Shown: positions 47,197 to 59,870, counted from the first letter of the stretch. The stretch: DNA of 64,000 bases from Herbiconiux ginsengi (GCF_900107435.1 NZ_FNPZ01000004.1:434001-498000); one strand, 5' to 3'. Notes: generated by a model from the letters alone, not told the origin. Translations and numbers: made by a program.

Positions 47197-49728
47197 GTGC
47201 GGGTACCGATCAGCTGGCTCGCGGAGTACGTCGACCTTCCGGCCGACGCGAACGTCGCCGACATCCATGCCGCCCTCGTGAAGGTGGGTCTCGAAGAAGA
47301 GGGGTCGCACGACTTCGACCTCACGGGCCCGATCGTCGTGGGGCAGGTGCTCGAGTTCGTCGAGGAGCCGCAGTCCAACGGCAAGACCATCCGCTGGTGC
47401 CAGGTGCGCGTGGCGCCCGAGGGTCAGAACGCGGCCGACGGGGGAGCGGATGTCCGGGGCATCGTCTGCGGAGCCCGCAACTTCGAGATCGGCGACAAGG
47501 TGGTGGTGACGCTCCCGGGCGCCGTGCTGCCCGGCGGTTTCGCCATCGCGGCCCGCAAGACCTACGGTCATGTCTCCGACGGGATGATCGCGTCGGCGCG
47601 CGAGCTCGGTCTCGGCGACGACCACGACGGCATCCTGCGCCTCAGCACGATCGGCCTCGACCCCGAGGTGGGAACGGATGCGATCGCCCTGCTCGGGCTC
47701 GATGACGAGGCTGTCGAGGTCAACGTCACGCCCGACCGCGGCTACGCCTTCTCCATCCGGGGCATCGCCCGCGAGTACTCGCACTCGACCGGTGCGGCCT
47801 TCCGCGACCCGGTGGCGCGCGTCGCGCCGGCCGCCGGTACCGGCTTCCCGGTGGCCATCCACGACGAGGCTCCCATCCGCGGCCGCGTCGGCGCCACCGT
47901 CTTCATCACGCGCGTCGTGCGGGGCGTCGACCCCACGCGGCCGTCGCCGCCGTGGCTGGTGTCGCGACTGAAACTCGCGGGCATCCGGTCGATCTCACTG
48001 ATCGTCGACATCACGAACTACGTGATGCTCGAGTTCGGCCAGCCCATCCACGGTTACGACCTGGACGCGCTGCAGGGCGGCATCGTCGTGCGTCGCGCCA
48101 ACGAAGGAGAGACCCTCGAGACCCTCGACGGCCAGACCCGCACGCTCGACCCCGAAGACCTGCTGATCACCGACGACCGCGGGGCCATCGGTCTCGCCGG
48201 CGTGATGGGCGGAGCAGCCACCGAGATCTCCGACGCCACCACGAACGTGCTGATCGAGGCCGCGAACTTCGACCCGGTCTCGATCGCGCGCACCGCCCGC
48301 CGGCACAAACTGCCGAGCGAGGCTTCGCGTCGCTTCGAGCGCGGCGTCGACCCGAAGGTGGCCCAGCCCGCGGCGGCTCGCGTGGTGGAGCTGCTCGAGA
48401 CGCTCGCCGGAGGCACGGCCGACGGTCTCGGCTCGGTGCACCACGAGCACCCGGAGCTCGGCTCGATCATGCTGCCCTTCGGCTACGTGCAGCGTCTGGT
48501 GGGCGTCGACTTCACGCCCGACGACATCGCGCGCTCGCTGGCCGAGATCGGATCGGTGGTCGAGGAGAACGCGGCCGGGTTCGAGGTCACGCCGCCGTCC
48601 TGGCGCCCCGACCTCATCGACAAGGCTTCGCTCGCCGAGGAAGTGGCCCGTATCGTGGGCTACGACCGCATCCCGAGCGTGCTGCCGGTCGCCCCGCCCG
48701 GGCGCGGCCTCACGGTCTCGCAGGTCACGCGCCGGCGCACCGCCGATGTGCTGGCCGCGGGCGGTCTCACCGAGGTGCTCGCCTATCCGTTCGTGAGCTC
48801 GGCGCAGAGCCAGGCATTCGGCAGCGCCGACGACGTCGAGGTGCCCGCGATCCGCGTGGCGAATCCGCTCGACTCCGAGGCGGCACTGCTGCGCACCTCG
48901 CTCCTGCCGGGGCTCATCGACATCGCGCGCCGCAACCTCTCCCGCGGGCTCACCGATCTCGCCCTCTTCGAGCTCGGGCTGGTCTTCAGCCCCGAGGCCG
49001 ATCGGCAGTACGGGCAAGACGTGCTGCCGGTGGGTGCCGCTCTGCCGAGCGACGCCGACCTGGGTGAGCTGCACGCGGGCATCCCGCCGCAGCCGCGCCA
49101 CGTGGGTGTGCTGCTGCTCGGCAACGCGGTCGACAAGCAGCCGGGTCAGCCTGCCGTTCCCGTCGGCGTCGCCGATGCGCTCGACGTGGTGCACCTGCTC
49201 GAGTCGGCGCTCGCGGTGAACCTGCGGGTCGAGCGGGGGCAGCACAAGTCGCTGCACCCGGGCCGCACCGCGGAGATCTTCGTCGAGACGGCCGCGGGCG
49301 AGAAGAGCGTCGGCTTCGCCGGCGAGCTCCTCCCGGCGCTCGCGCACGAACTCGACCTGCCACGCGTGGTCGCTCTCGCCGAACTCGACCTCGACGTGCT
49401 GATCGAGGCCGCCGGGTCGACCATCGAGGTGGCGCCGATCAGCGGCTTCCCTGCGGCAACGCAAGATCTCTCGCTCGTCGTGGGCGCCGACGTGCCCGCG
49501 GGCGACGTGCAGCGAGCGGTCGTCGAAGGCGCCGGAGAGCTGCTGGAGAACATCCGCCTGGTCGACGACTATCGCGGTGTCGGGCTTCCGGATGATGCCA
49601 AGTCGTTGACCTTCGCCCTCCGGTTCCGCGCACCCGATCGCACTCTCACGGCCGCCGAGGCCAGCGAGGCGAAACTCGCGGGTGCGGCCCGTGCCGCCGA
49701 GCTCCACTCGGCGACGGTGCGGGAATAG
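47197..49728 (+). CDS. pheT: Phenylalanine-tRNA ligase beta subunit
   Basis: The 843-residue protein carries all parts of bacterial PheT: 'MRVPISWLAEYVDLP', a tRNA-binding (EMAP-like) domain to about residue 160, the B3/4 editing domain, the B5 domain with 'PSEASRRFERGVDP' preceding it, a catalytic-like fold and the C-terminal FDX-ACB anticodon-binding domain ('FPAATQDLSLVVGADVPAGD'). It starts with GTG two bases after pheS. It edits mischarged Tyr and binds the tRNA; PheS provides aminoacylation. Confidence 0.97.
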   Translation: MRVPISWLAEYVDLPADANVADIHAALVKVGLEEEGSHDFDLTGPIVVGQVLEFVEEPQSNGKTIRWCQVRVAPEGQNAADGGADVRGIVCGARNFEIGDKVVVTLPGAVLPGGFAIAARKTYGHVSDGMIASARELGLGDDHDGILRLSTIGLDPEVGTDAIALLGLDDEAVEVNVTPDRGYAFSIRGIAREYSHSTGAAFRDPVARVAPAAGTGFPVAIHDEAPIRGRVGATVFITRVVRGVDPTRPSPPWLVSRLKLAGIRSISLIVDITNYVMLEFGQPIHGYDLDALQGGIVVRRANEGETLETLDGQTRTLDPEDLLITDDRGAIGLAGVMGGAATEISDATTNVLIEAANFDPVSIARTARRHKLPSEASRRFERGVDPKVAQPAAARVVELLETLAGGTADGLGSVHHEHPELGSIMLPFGYVQRLVGVDFTPDDIARSLAEIGSVVEENAAGFEVTPPSWRPDLIDKASLAEEVARIVGYDRIPSVLPVAPPGRGLTVSQVTRRRTADVLAAGGLTEVLAYPFVSSAQSQAFGSADDVEVPAIRVANPLDSEAALLRTSLLPGLIDIARRNLSRGLTDLALFELGLVFSPEADRQYGQDVLPVGAALPSDADLGELHAGIPPQPRHVGVLLLGNAVDKQPGQPAVPVGVADALDVVHLLESALAVNLRVERGQHKSLHPGRTAEIFVETAAGEKSVGFAGELLPALAHELDLPRVVALAELDLDVLIEAAGSTIEVAPISGFPAATQDLSLVVGADVPAGDVQRAVVEGAGELLENIRLVDDYRGVGLPDDAKSLTFALRFRAPDRTLTAAEASEAKLAGAARAAELHSATVRE

Positions 49729-49746
49729 CGGCCCGCACGATACGGC

Positions 49747-49752
49747 TAGATT
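49747..49752 (+). promoter_or_regulatory. -10 box for leaderless argC
   Basis: TAGATT lies 6 bases before the ATG at 49759. There is no ribosome-binding site between them. This is the likely promoter of the argCJBD group. I see no clear ARG box around it. Confidence 0.68.
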
Positions 49753-49758
49753 GGATTC

Positions 49759-50805
49759 ATGGTCTATTCAGTCGCGGTTGCGGGAGCAAGCGGGTACGCG
49801 GGCGGAGAAGTGCTCCGTCTGCTGAGTGCGCATCCGGAGTTCGAGGTGCGAACCGTCACCGCCCACGCCAACGCGGGCCAGCAGCTGACCGCTGTGCACA
49901 GCCACCTGCGCTCCTACCGGGGCATGGTGTTGCAGGAGACCACGCCCGAGGTGTTGAAGGGCCACGACGTCGTCTTTCTCGCACTGCCGCACGGCAAGTC
50001 GGGGGCCCTGGCCGATGAGCTCGGCGACGCGAGCCTGGTCGTCGACTGCGGCGCCGACCACCGGCTGGTCAGCGCGAGCGCGTGGGAGACCTTCTACAAA
50101 TCCGAGCACCACGGCTCCTGGCCCTATGGCCTGCCCGAGCTCGTGCTGGCCTCGGGGGCGAAGCAGCGGGAGAACCTCGTCGGTGTGAACCGCATCGCGG
50201 TGCCCGGATGCAACGTCACCGCCGTGAGCCTGGGCCTCGCACCCGGCATCCGGGCCGGTGTCATCCAGCCCACCGACCTGGTCGCGGTGCTCGCCGTCGG
50301 GCCGTCGGGCGCGGGCAAGACGCTGCGCACCGACCTGCTCGCGAGCGAGCTGCTCGGTTCGGCGCACGCCTATGGCGTCGGCGGCACCCACCGGCACGTG
50401 CCCGAGATCGTGCAGAACCTCACCGGCGCCGGCGGAGAAGCCGTGACCGTCTCGTTCACACCGGTGCTCGTGCCGATGGCGCGCGGCATCCTGGCCACCT
50501 CGACCGCCCGGCTGCAACCCGGGGTGAGTGCCGCCGACGTGCGCTCGGCATGGGAACTCGCCTACGCCGACGAGCCCTTCGTCGAGCTGTTGCCCGAGGG
50601 ATCGTTCCCCGCCGTCAGCGACACGATCGGCGCGAACACCGCGCTGATCGGCCTCGCAGTCGACGAGGCGGCCGAGCGCGTCGTGACCGTGACCGCGCTC
50701 GACAACCTCGTGAAGGGCACGGCCGGGGCGGCCATCCAGTCGACGAACATCGCTCTGGGCCTACCCGAGCAGCTCGGTCTCAGCATCGACGGAGTGGCAC
50801 CGTGA
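49759..50805 (+). CDS. argC: N-acetyl-gamma-glutamyl-phosphate reductase
   Basis: ArgC reduces N-acetylglutamyl phosphate to the semialdehyde with NADPH. The 348-residue protein begins '[20 protein letters not shown]' with a nucleotide-binding loop, and has '[10 protein letters not shown]', the catalytic Cys151 in 'VAVPGCNVT'-type context ('[10 protein letters not shown]') and 'HRHVPEI'. It is the first gene of argC-J-B-D-F-H. The stop overlaps the argJ start. Confidence 0.97.
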   Translation: MVYSVAVAGASGYAGGEVLRLLSAHPEFEVRTVTAHANAGQQLTAVHSHLRSYRGMVLQETTPEVLKGHDVVFLALPHGKSGALADELGDASLVVDCGADHRLVSASAWETFYKSEHHGSWPYGLPELVLASGAKQRENLVGVNRIAVPGCNVTAVSLGLAPGIRAGVIQPTDLVAVLAVGPSGAGKTLRTDLLASELLGSAHAYGVGGTHRHVPEIVQNLTGAGGEAVTVSFTPVLVPMARGILATSTARLQPGVSAADVRSAWELAYADEPFVELLPEGSFPAVSDTIGANTALIGLAVDEAAERVVTVTALDNLVKGTAGAAIQSTNIALGLPEQLGLSIDGVAP

Positions 50806-51965
50806 GCGTCACCCGGCCCGCCGGGTTCCGCGCATCCGGCGTCGTCGCGCGCCTGAAATCGACCGGCGCCCGCGATCTCGCTCTGGTGGTGAATGACGGG
50901 CCGCGCAGGAGTGCCGCCGCCGTGTTCACCTCGAACCGCGCGAAGGCGAATCCGGTGATCTGGTCGGAGCAGGTGGTGAAAGACGGCACGGTGAGCGCCG
51001 TGATCCTCAACTCCGGCGGCGCGAACTGCTTCACGGGAGCGTTCGGCTTCCAGACCACCCACGCCACGGCCGAGGCGGTCGCGAGCGAGCTGGCCATCTC
51101 GGCCTCCGACGTCCTCGTGTGTTCCACCGGCCTCATCGGGGTCGGCGACCAGGTGTTCCGCGACAAGATCCTCGACACCGTGCCCGCCGCTGTCGCCGCC
51201 CTCTCGGCGGAGAGTGGGGGAGCGGATGCCGCTGCCGCCATCATGACCACCGACACGCACCCGAAGGAGGCCGTCGAGGAGTCGCCCGCCGGCTGGTCGA
51301 TCGGCGGCATGGCGAAGGGGGCCGGGATGCTCGCCCCGGGCCTTGCGACGATGCTGGTCGTCATCACCACCGACGCCGACCTCGACCCGGATGTGCTCGA
51401 CCGCGCGCTGCGCGCCGCGACCCGGGTCACTTTCGATCGCGTCGACTCCGACGGCTGCATGTCGACCAACGACACGGTCGCGCTGCTCGCGTCCGGCGCC
51501 TCCGGAGTCGTGGCCGACGAGACGGAGTTCACCGAGGCGCTCACCGCCCTCTGCCGCGACCTCGCTCTGCAGCTCCAACGCGACGCCGAAGGCGCGAGCC
51601 ATGACATCGCGATCGAGGTGGTCAACGCGGCGAGCGAAGACGACGCCGTGGTGGTGGGCCGCGCCGTCTCGCGCAGCAACCTCCTGAAGGCGGCCATCTT
51701 CGGCAACGACCCGAACTGGGGCCGGGTGCTCGCAGCGCTCGGAACGACGGATGCCGCGTTCGACCCCTATGCCATCGACGTCTCGATGAACGGGGTGATG
51801 GTGTGCCGGGCCGGCGAGCCCGGAGACGATCGCGAGCTGGTCGACCTCACGCCGCGCGCCTGCACGATCCTGATCGACCTGAAGGAGGGTGACGCGAGCG
51901 CCACCATCTGGACCAACGACCTCACCCACGACTACGTGCACGAGAACAGCGCATACGCCAGCTGA
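50802..51965 (+). CDS. argJ: Glutamate N-acetyltransferase / amino-acid N-acetyltransferase ArgJ
   Basis: ArgJ recycles the acetyl group from acetylornithine to glutamate; bifunctional forms also use acetyl-CoA. The 387-residue precursor has '[10 protein letters not shown]', '[14 protein letters not shown]' with the self-cleavage site before Thr183, and '[10 protein letters not shown]'. Self-cleavage gives the alpha and beta chains. The GTG at 50802 overlaps the argC stop. No argA or argE is in the window, which fits the cyclic pathway. Confidence 0.96.
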   Translation: MSVTRPAGFRASGVVARLKSTGARDLALVVNDGPRRSAAAVFTSNRAKANPVIWSEQVVKDGTVSAVILNSGGANCFTGAFGFQTTHATAEAVASELAISASDVLVCSTGLIGVGDQVFRDKILDTVPAAVAALSAESGGADAAAAIMTTDTHPKEAVEESPAGWSIGGMAKGAGMLAPGLATMLVVITTDADLDPDVLDRALRAATRVTFDRVDSDGCMSTNDTVALLASGASGVVADETEFTEALTALCRDLALQLQRDAEGASHDIAIEVVNAASEDDAVVVGRAVSRSNLLKAAIFGNDPNWGRVLAALGTTDAAFDPYAIDVSMNGVMVCRAGEPGDDRELVDLTPRACTILIDLKEGDASATIWTNDLTHDYVHENSAYAS

Positions 51966-52882
51966 TGCCCGAATACGCCGTCCCCTCCGCCGCCGCTGCC
52001 GAGCTCGCGCACGTCAAGGCGCAGACGCTCATCGAATCGTTGCCGTGGCTCAAGCGCTTCCACGGGCAGGTCATCGTGGTGAAGTTCGGGGGCAACGCCA
52101 TGGTCGATCCCGATCTGCAGCGCACCTTCGCCGAAGACATCGTCTACCTGCGGTCGGTGGGCATCCGCCCCGTCGTGGTGCACGGCGGAGGGCCGCAGAT
52201 CTCGCAGATGCTCGAGCGTCTCGGCATCGCGAGCGAGTTCCGCGGCGGCTACCGGGTCACGAGCCCCGAGGCGATGGACGTGGTGCGGATGGTGCTCACC
52301 GGTCAGATCAGCCGCGACATCGTGAGCCACATCAACGAGCACGGACCGCTGGCGGCAGCCCTCTCGGGTGAAGACGCCGGACTGTTCGAGGGTCAGCGGC
52401 GGCAGGTCGAGATCGACGGCGAGCTGGTCGATCTCGGACTCGTCGGCGACGTCGTCGGGGTGAACCCCGAGGGCGTGCTCGCCCAGCTCGACGCGGGGCG
52501 CATCCCGGTCGTCTCCTCCATCGCGCCCGACATCGACGAGCCCGGCCAGGTGCTCAACGTCAACGCGGATGCCGCGGCGGCGGCCCTGGCGGTCGCCCTG
52601 AACGCCGCCAAGCTTGTCATCCTCACCGACGTGGCCGGTCTCTACAGCGACTGGCCGAACCGCGACTCGCTGGTCTCCGTGATCGAGACCGAGGAGTTGC
52701 GGGCGCTGCTGCCGAGTCTCGAATCGGGCATGATCCCGAAGATGGCGGCCTGCCTCGAGGCCGTCGACGGCGGCGTCGCGAAGGCCGCGATCATCGACGG
52801 CCGCGAGGCGCATTCCATCCTTCTCGAAGTTTTCACCCCGGGCGGTGTCGGCACGGAAGTCGTGCCGGCGGCGGCCCACTGA
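51965..52882 (+). CDS. argB: Acetylglutamate kinase
   Basis: ArgB phosphorylates N-acetylglutamate, usually the arginine-inhibited step. The 305-residue protein has 'VVKFGGNAM', '[10 protein letters not shown]', '[12 protein letters not shown]' and 'LTDVAGLY' of the amino-acid kinase family. The N-terminal helix before the kinase ('[20 protein letters not shown]') is typical of arginine-sensitive hexameric forms. The ATG overlaps the argJ stop (TGATG). Confidence 0.96.
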   Translation: MPEYAVPSAAAAELAHVKAQTLIESLPWLKRFHGQVIVVKFGGNAMVDPDLQRTFAEDIVYLRSVGIRPVVVHGGGPQISQMLERLGIASEFRGGYRVTSPEAMDVVRMVLTGQISRDIVSHINEHGPLAAALSGEDAGLFEGQRRQVEIDGELVDLGLVGDVVGVNPEGVLAQLDAGRIPVVSSIAPDIDEPGQVLNVNADAAAAALAVALNAAKLVILTDVAGLYSDWPNRDSLVSVIETEELRALLPSLESGMIPKMAACLEAVDGGVAKAAIIDGREAHSILLEVFTPGGVGTEVVPAAAH

Positions 52883-52896
52883 ACCGGAGGCCAGTC

Positions 52897-54099
52897 GTGC
52901 CAGGCGCTGAGACGGACACCCAATGGCAGAGTCGCTTCGACTCGTCGCTGATGCGGACGATGGGCACGCCGTTGCGCCTGCTCGTGCGCGGCCAGGGCGC
53001 CTACGTCTGGGACGACGAGGGCACCGAGTACCTCGACTTCCTCGCCGGCATCGCGGTGAACTCGCTCGGCCACGCGCATCCGGTGTTCGTGGAGGCCGTC
53101 TCCCGGCAGGCCTCGACGCTCGCTCACGTGTCGAACTACTTCTCCACCCCGCCGCAGCTCGAGCTCGCCGAACGACTGAAGCGCATCACCGGTGCCGGTG
53201 ACGGCGGACGCACCTACTTCTGCAACTCCGGCGCCGAGGCGAACGAGGCGGCCTTCAAACTCGCGCGGCTGAATTCCTCCGACCATCGCCGGAAGATCGT
53301 CGCCCTGCACAACGGATTCCACGGCCGCACGATGGGTGCGTTGTCACTCACCGGCAAGCCCGCCATGCGCGAGCCCTTCGAGCCGATGCCGTCGGGTGTC
53401 GTGCACATCGACACCACGCTCGAGGCGCTCGAGGCCACGATCGACGACTCGGTCGCGGCGCTCTTCGTCGAGCCGATCAAGGGCGAGGCCGGCGTGCTCG
53501 AGCTCCCGCCGGGCTACCTGCGTCGGGCGCGCGAGCTCACCGAGCAGCACGGGGTGCTGCTCATCCTCGACGAGATCCAGACCGGCGTCGGCCGCACCGG
53601 CGCCTGGTTCTCCTACATGAACGACGGCATCCTGCCGGATGCGGTCACCATCGCGAAGGGGATGGCCGGCGGTTTCCCGATCGGCTCGCTGGTGACCTTC
53701 GGCTGGGCCTCCGACCTCTTCACCCGGGGTCAGCACGGCAGCACCTTCGGCGGCAACCCGCTCGCCACCGCCACGGCCAACGCCGTGCTCGGCGAGATCG
53801 AGTCCGCGGGCCTGGTGGAGAACGCCGCGCGGCGGGGCGCGGAACTGCGCGCGGTGATCGCGGGCCTCGAGTCGCCGCTGGTGGAGGAGATCCGGGGGCA
53901 GGGCCTGCTCATCGGCATCGGCCTCCGCGAACCGGTCGCCGGCCCGATCTCGGATGCGGCACTCGCGAACGGCCTGATCATCAACGCCCCGAACGACTCG
54001 AGCCTGCGTATCGCGCCTCCGCTGATCATCGGCGATGACGAGGTGCGCGTGTTCGCGGAACGGCTCCGACGAGCCTTCGACGCGGTCTCCGCCGACTGA
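52897..54099 (+). CDS. argD: Acetylornithine aminotransferase
   Basis: ArgD transaminates N-acetylglutamate semialdehyde with glutamate and PLP. The 400-residue class III aminotransferase has 'YLDFLAGIAVNSLGHAHP', 'FCNSGAEANEAAFKLAR', 'LILDEIQTGVGRTG' and the PLP lysine in 'TIAKGMAGGFPIG'. The GTG at 52897 has GGAGG at 52886-52890. A 73-base gap to argF follows. Confidence 0.95.
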   Translation: MPGAETDTQWQSRFDSSLMRTMGTPLRLLVRGQGAYVWDDEGTEYLDFLAGIAVNSLGHAHPVFVEAVSRQASTLAHVSNYFSTPPQLELAERLKRITGAGDGGRTYFCNSGAEANEAAFKLARLNSSDHRRKIVALHNGFHGRTMGALSLTGKPAMREPFEPMPSGVVHIDTTLEALEATIDDSVAALFVEPIKGEAGVLELPPGYLRRARELTEQHGVLLILDEIQTGVGRTGAWFSYMNDGILPDAVTIAKGMAGGFPIGSLVTFGWASDLFTRGQHGSTFGGNPLATATANAVLGEIESAGLVENAARRGAELRAVIAGLESPLVEEIRGQGLLIGIGLREPVAGPISDAALANGLIINAPNDSSLRIAPPLIIGDDEVRVFAERLRRAFDAVSAD

Positions 54100-54172
54100 C
54101 GGCACGCCGCGTCGGCTGACCTCGCTATCCTGAACACTTCCGACTCTTCCCGACACTGAGGCGAACCGAACC

Positions 54173-56576
<2,404 letters not shown>

Positions 56577-56577
<1 letters not shown>

Positions 56578-56738
56578 TGAACGACAAGAAGCCCAAGCCC
56601 GAACGCGCGCCCGGCGACCCCGGGTTCTGGCGCCGCCCGCTGCCGAACCGCGTGGTCTGGCTGATCATCGCGCTCGCCGGTGTCGTGGTGGTCGCCGGGA
56701 TCGTCGTGAGCCTGGCGCTCGGCGTCCGCCTCTTCTGA
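56577..56738 (+). CDS. Small single-span membrane protein, 53 residues
   Basis: The ATG overlaps the argH stop (TGATG). The product begins 'MNDKKPKPERAPGDPGFWRR', a basic and Pro-rich cytoplasmic tail, followed by one hydrophobic span ('VVWLIIALAGVVVVAGIVVS') and a short end 'LALGVRLF'. I do not recognise a family. Codon usage with G/C third positions and the coupled start argue for a real gene. It lies between argH and a DNA glycosylase gene, which starts 19 bases later. Confidence 0.65.
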
Positions 56739-56757
56739 TCCGGCCTCCCGCACCATC

Positions 56758-57351
56758 ATGATCGACCTCGCCGAATCCTCGCTCGAGATCGCGCCGCTGC
56801 TCCTCGGTGCCGTGTTCCGCCACGACTCTCCAGCGGGAGCCGTGGCCATCCGCATCACCGAGGTCGAGGCGTACATCGGCGAAGGCCTCGACCCGGGGTC
56901 GCACGCCTTCCGTGGCAAGACCGCCCGCAACGCGGTGATGTACGGCGATCCCGGCCACCTGTACACGTATTTCACCTACGGGATGCACGTCTGCGCCAAC
57001 GTTGTCTGCTCACCTCCTGGCGAGGCGACCGCGGTGCTGCTGCGCGGTGGAGAGGTGATCGAGGGCATCGAGCTCGCCCGAGAACGTCGCACCACGGCGA
57101 AGAACGACGCCGAGCTCGCCCGCGGTCCCGCCCGTCTCGTGCGGGCGCTCGGCATCGCGATGACCGACAACGGGGCGGCGCTCGACCGCGAGCCGTTCTC
57201 GCTGGAGTTCCCGCAGGCCCGCTCCGCCGGCATCGCGACCAGCCTGCGCACCGGGGTGAGCGGCCCGGGCGGCCGGGACCCGTTCCGATGGCGCTTCTTC
57301 CTCGAAGGCGACCCCACGGTCTCGCCCTACAAACGCCACCCGAAGGCGTGA
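56758..57351 (+). CDS. 3-methyladenine DNA glycosylase (AAG/MPG family)
   Basis: The 197-residue protein matches the AAG family of alkyl-purine DNA glycosylases: 'TEVEAYIGEGLDPGSHAF' (with the catalytic Glu), 'TARNAVMYGDPGHLYTYFTYGMH' (split), 'AVLLRGGEV' and 'RGPARLVRALGI'. It should remove alkylated bases such as 3-methyladenine to start base-excision repair. The ATG at 56758 lies 19 bases after the small membrane gene; no strong ribosome-binding site is seen. An argH-glycosylase-tyrS order is frequent in Actinobacteria. Confidence 0.93.
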   Translation: MIDLAESSLEIAPLLLGAVFRHDSPAGAVAIRITEVEAYIGEGLDPGSHAFRGKTARNAVMYGDPGHLYTYFTYGMHVCANVVCSPPGEATAVLLRGGEVIEGIELARERRTTAKNDAELARGPARLVRALGIAMTDNGAALDREPFSLEFPQARSAGIATSLRTGVSGPGGRDPFRWRFFLEGDPTVSPYKRHPKA

Positions 57352-57381
57352 GCGCCGACAGCTCGAACCCTCCCTCGCTGG

Positions 57382-57387
57382 TAGGCT
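57382..57387 (+). promoter_or_regulatory. Possible -10 box of tyrS
   Basis: TAGGCT lies 8 bases before the GTG at 57396, with no ribosome-binding site in between. Confidence 0.5.
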
Positions 57388-57395
57388 TGGACACC

Positions 57396-58703
57396 GTGTC
57401 AGAGACAGTCGCCCCACCCGGGATCGTGCAGCAGAACGATCCGTCGTTCGACGATATCTGGGACGAATTGGTCTATCGCGGCCTGGTGCACGTCTCCACC
57501 GATCCGGCCGAACTGAAGTCCCTGCTGGCGGGCGATCCGATCACGTTCTACTGCGGATTCGACCCCACGGCCCCGAGTCTGCACCTCGGCAATCTGGTGC
57601 AGCTGCTGGTGATGCGGCGCCTTCAGCTCGCAGGGCACAAACCGCTCGGTCTGGTGGGCGGATCGACGGGCCTGATCGGCGATCCCCGGCCGAGCGCCGA
57701 GCGCACGCTCAACACGAAGGACACGGTGGCCGAGTGGGTGGGCTACCTGCAGAGCCAAGTGGCCCGGTTCCTCAGCTTCGACGGCAACAACGCGGCCCGG
57801 CTGGTGAACAACCTCGACTGGACGGCGCCGCTCTCGGCCATCGACTTCCTGCGCGACATCGGCAAGCACTTCCGGGTGGGCACGATGCTGAAGAAGGACG
57901 CCGTGTCGGCGCGGTTGAACTCCGACGCCGGCATCAGCTACACCGAGTTCAGCTACCAGATCCTGCAAGGGCTCGACTACCTCGAGCTCTACCGGAGTTA
58001 CGGCTGCGTGCTGCAGACCGGGGGCAGCGATCAGTGGGGCAACCTCACGAGCGGAACGGATCTCATCCACCGAACCGAGCACGTCAGTGTGCACGCGATC
58101 GGCACCCCGCTCATCACGAATTCCGACGGCACGAAGTTCGGCAAGAGCGAAGGCAACGCCATCTGGCTCGACCCCGCGCTCACCAGCCCCTACGCGTTCT
58201 ACCAGTTCTGGCTCAACACCGACGACGCCGACGTGATCGACCGGTTGAAGATCTTCTCGTTCCGGCCGCGGACCGAGATCGAGCGCTTGGCCCAGGCGGT
58301 GGCCGACGAACCGTTCCGTCGCGAGGCGCAGCGGGCGCTGGCCTATGAGGTGACGGCGCTCGTGCACGGAGTGGCGGCGACGGATGCCGCGATCGCGGCC
58401 GCGGCCGCACTCTTCGGCCAGGGCGAACTCGCCGACCTCGATGAGGCCACGCTCGGTGCGGCGATCGCGGAACTGCCGAACGTCCCGGCAACGGCGGAGA
58501 CGACCGTGGTGGAGGCTCTGCTCGACACCGGTCTCGTCTCGAGCCTGGGGGAGGGCCGCCGCGCCATCGCGCAAGGCGGCGTCTATCTGAACAACGCGAA
58601 GGTGTCCGACGAGAGCGCCGCTCTCGGGGGTGCCGCGTTGGCGGGCGGGTTCGCGGTGCTGCGTCGCGGCAAGAAGACACTCGCCGGCGTCACGATCAGC
58701 TGA
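57396..58703 (+). CDS. tyrS: Tyrosine-tRNA ligase
   Basis: The 435-residue class I synthetase has the HIGH-like 'PSLHLGNLVQ', 'GGSTGLIGDP', 'YQILQGLDYLEL', 'GGSDQWGNLTSG' and the KMSKS-like 'KFGKSEGN'. An S4 RNA-binding domain ends the protein ('GRRAIAQGGVYLNNAKVSDE'). The GTG at 57396 is chosen because the TyrRS sequence begins just after it. An in-frame ATG at 57288 would overlap the glycosylase gene and add an unrelated tail. It converges with the unknown gene after 18 bases. Confidence 0.96.
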   Translation: MSETVAPPGIVQQNDPSFDDIWDELVYRGLVHVSTDPAELKSLLAGDPITFYCGFDPTAPSLHLGNLVQLLVMRRLQLAGHKPLGLVGGSTGLIGDPRPSAERTLNTKDTVAEWVGYLQSQVARFLSFDGNNAARLVNNLDWTAPLSAIDFLRDIGKHFRVGTMLKKDAVSARLNSDAGISYTEFSYQILQGLDYLELYRSYGCVLQTGGSDQWGNLTSGTDLIHRTEHVSVHAIGTPLITNSDGTKFGKSEGNAIWLDPALTSPYAFYQFWLNTDDADVIDRLKIFSFRPRTEIERLAQAVADEPFRREAQRALAYEVTALVHGVAATDAAIAAAAALFGQGELADLDEATLGAAIAELPNVPATAETTVVEALLDTGLVSSLGEGRRAIAQGGVYLNNAKVSDESAALGGAALAGGFAVLRRGKKTLAGVTIS

Positions 58704-58721
58704 CCGGACCCGCCCGGCCGA

Positions 58722-59351
58722 TCACCCGACGGTGACGGGGATCGCGGTGTCGGGGCTGACGTGCACCGATCCGGGGAGACGGATGAGTGTGAGCTCGGCC
58801 TCCTCGCGCAGCGGTGGCTTCGGCGTGCGCAGCTTCGCGAGCGTCCAACGCTTGTCATCGCTGAGGTTGGGTGTGGTCGCCAGCCGGTAGTCGGCGATCT
58901 TCACGGCGGCCTGCAGGGCGATGGTGCGCGGGTCGTCTTTCGTTCCGACTTCGAGTGTCACCGAGCGGCGCACGATCACGTCGTCGTCGCCGCGCAGGTG
59001 CACGGTGAACTGCACCACTCCGGGATCCTCGGCACCGGTCGACCGGTGGTAGCCGACTTCCTGGATCCACGGGTACCGCACGTGACCCACCGCGACATCA
59101 CTCTTCTTCGTGCCCGTGGAGGCGCGGATGAGCACACGCGCATCCGTCATCGCGAACGACGAGCCCGTTGTGCCGGTGGGCGCCTCGGCGTCACCGGCCT
59201 TCTCGTGAACCCGAACAGCGGATGCCGCGTGCCAGACCGGATCGACACCGTCTCGCTCTTCGCCGACGATCGTGAACTTCGCGTCCACGGAGGGGTAGAG
59301 CGCATCGCGCGCATCACCCGGACCTCGTGTCGCCATTACCGTGTACACCAT
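58722..59351 (-). CDS. Hypothetical protein
   Basis: The 209-residue product begins 'MVYTVMATRGPGDARDALYP'. It is rich in beta-type hydrophobic alternation and charged residues, with no signal peptide, membrane span or catalytic motif that I recognise. On the minus strand AGAGAGGA lies about 8 bases before the ATG at 59351, which supports this start over an upstream ATG at 59432. TAGTCT on the minus strand near 59385 is a possible -10 box. Codon usage looks like that of neighbours. It lies between tyrS and the rRNA promoters. No function is suggested. Confidence 0.7.
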   Translation of the reverse strand: MVYTVMATRGPGDARDALYPSVDAKFTIVGEERDGVDPVWHAASAVRVHEKAGDAEAPTGTTGSSFAMTDARVLIRASTGTKKSDVAVGHVRYPWIQEVGYHRSTGAEDPGVVQFTVHLRGDDDVIVRRSVTLEVGTKDDPRTIALQAAVKIADYRLATTPNLSDDKRWTLAKLRTPKPPLREEAELTLIRLPGSVHVSPDTAIPVTVG

Positions 59352-59665
59352 CAGGGGTGTTCCTCTCTTGCGACAATCTGTCTCCTTGAGACTACATCCG
59401 CGAAATCTCAGGGCGACACGCCCGGGATGCATCGCAATTTGCCACCCCTCGAAACATCCGCGTAATCTTCTAACTCGTCACCCCAAAGGTGCGGAAAGCG
59501 GAAGAGCTTCCCGGCCTCAAGAGGGACCATCCCATAAGCCGAAAAGGCACAAACTACCTAGTAGTTCTGTGTCTGAAAGCTTAGGATGTACAGACACCGC
59601 TCCCGCAGCTGTCGAAGCGTCGGATTCGCGCCTGAGATTATCTCAAACACAGCGAAAACGCCGAT
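59352..59665. other. Intergenic stretch upstream of rRNA promoters
   Basis: These ~310 bases lie between the unknown gene and rrn P1 and have lower GC than the genes. TAGGAT at 59582-59587 could be a further weak -10 box, but no convincing -35 element precedes it. No coding frame is supported. Confidence 0.4.
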
Positions 59666-59693
59666 TTGACACAGAGCGCGGGAGTGGTAGGGT
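59666..59693 (+). promoter_or_regulatory. rRNA operon promoter P1
   Basis: TTGACA (59666-59671) and TAGGGT (59688-59693) are 16 bases apart. The flanks CCGATT before and GAGAAGTTGCCT after are repeated at P2, which shows a shared origin. Confidence 0.85.
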
Positions 59694-59842
59694 TGAGAAG
59701 TTGCCTCGGAGCAACGCGAAACACTGAAAAGCATTGAGCTACAGGGTGACGCGGCTACGAACAACATCTGAATCCTGACCTTCGAAGTCATGGCTTCGTT
59801 TGGCGCGCCGAGATCTGATCTCGACACCGAAAAACGGCCGAT

Positions 59843-59870
59843 TTGACACGGAGATCGAAACAAGTAATAT
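59843..59870 (+). promoter_or_regulatory. rRNA operon promoter P2
   Basis: TTGACA (59843-59848) and TAATAT (59865-59870), 16 bases apart, with the same flanking words as P1 (CCGATT and AGAGAAGTTGCCT). P2 has the stronger -10 box. The transcript would begin near 59877, about 255 bases before 16S. Confidence 0.9.
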
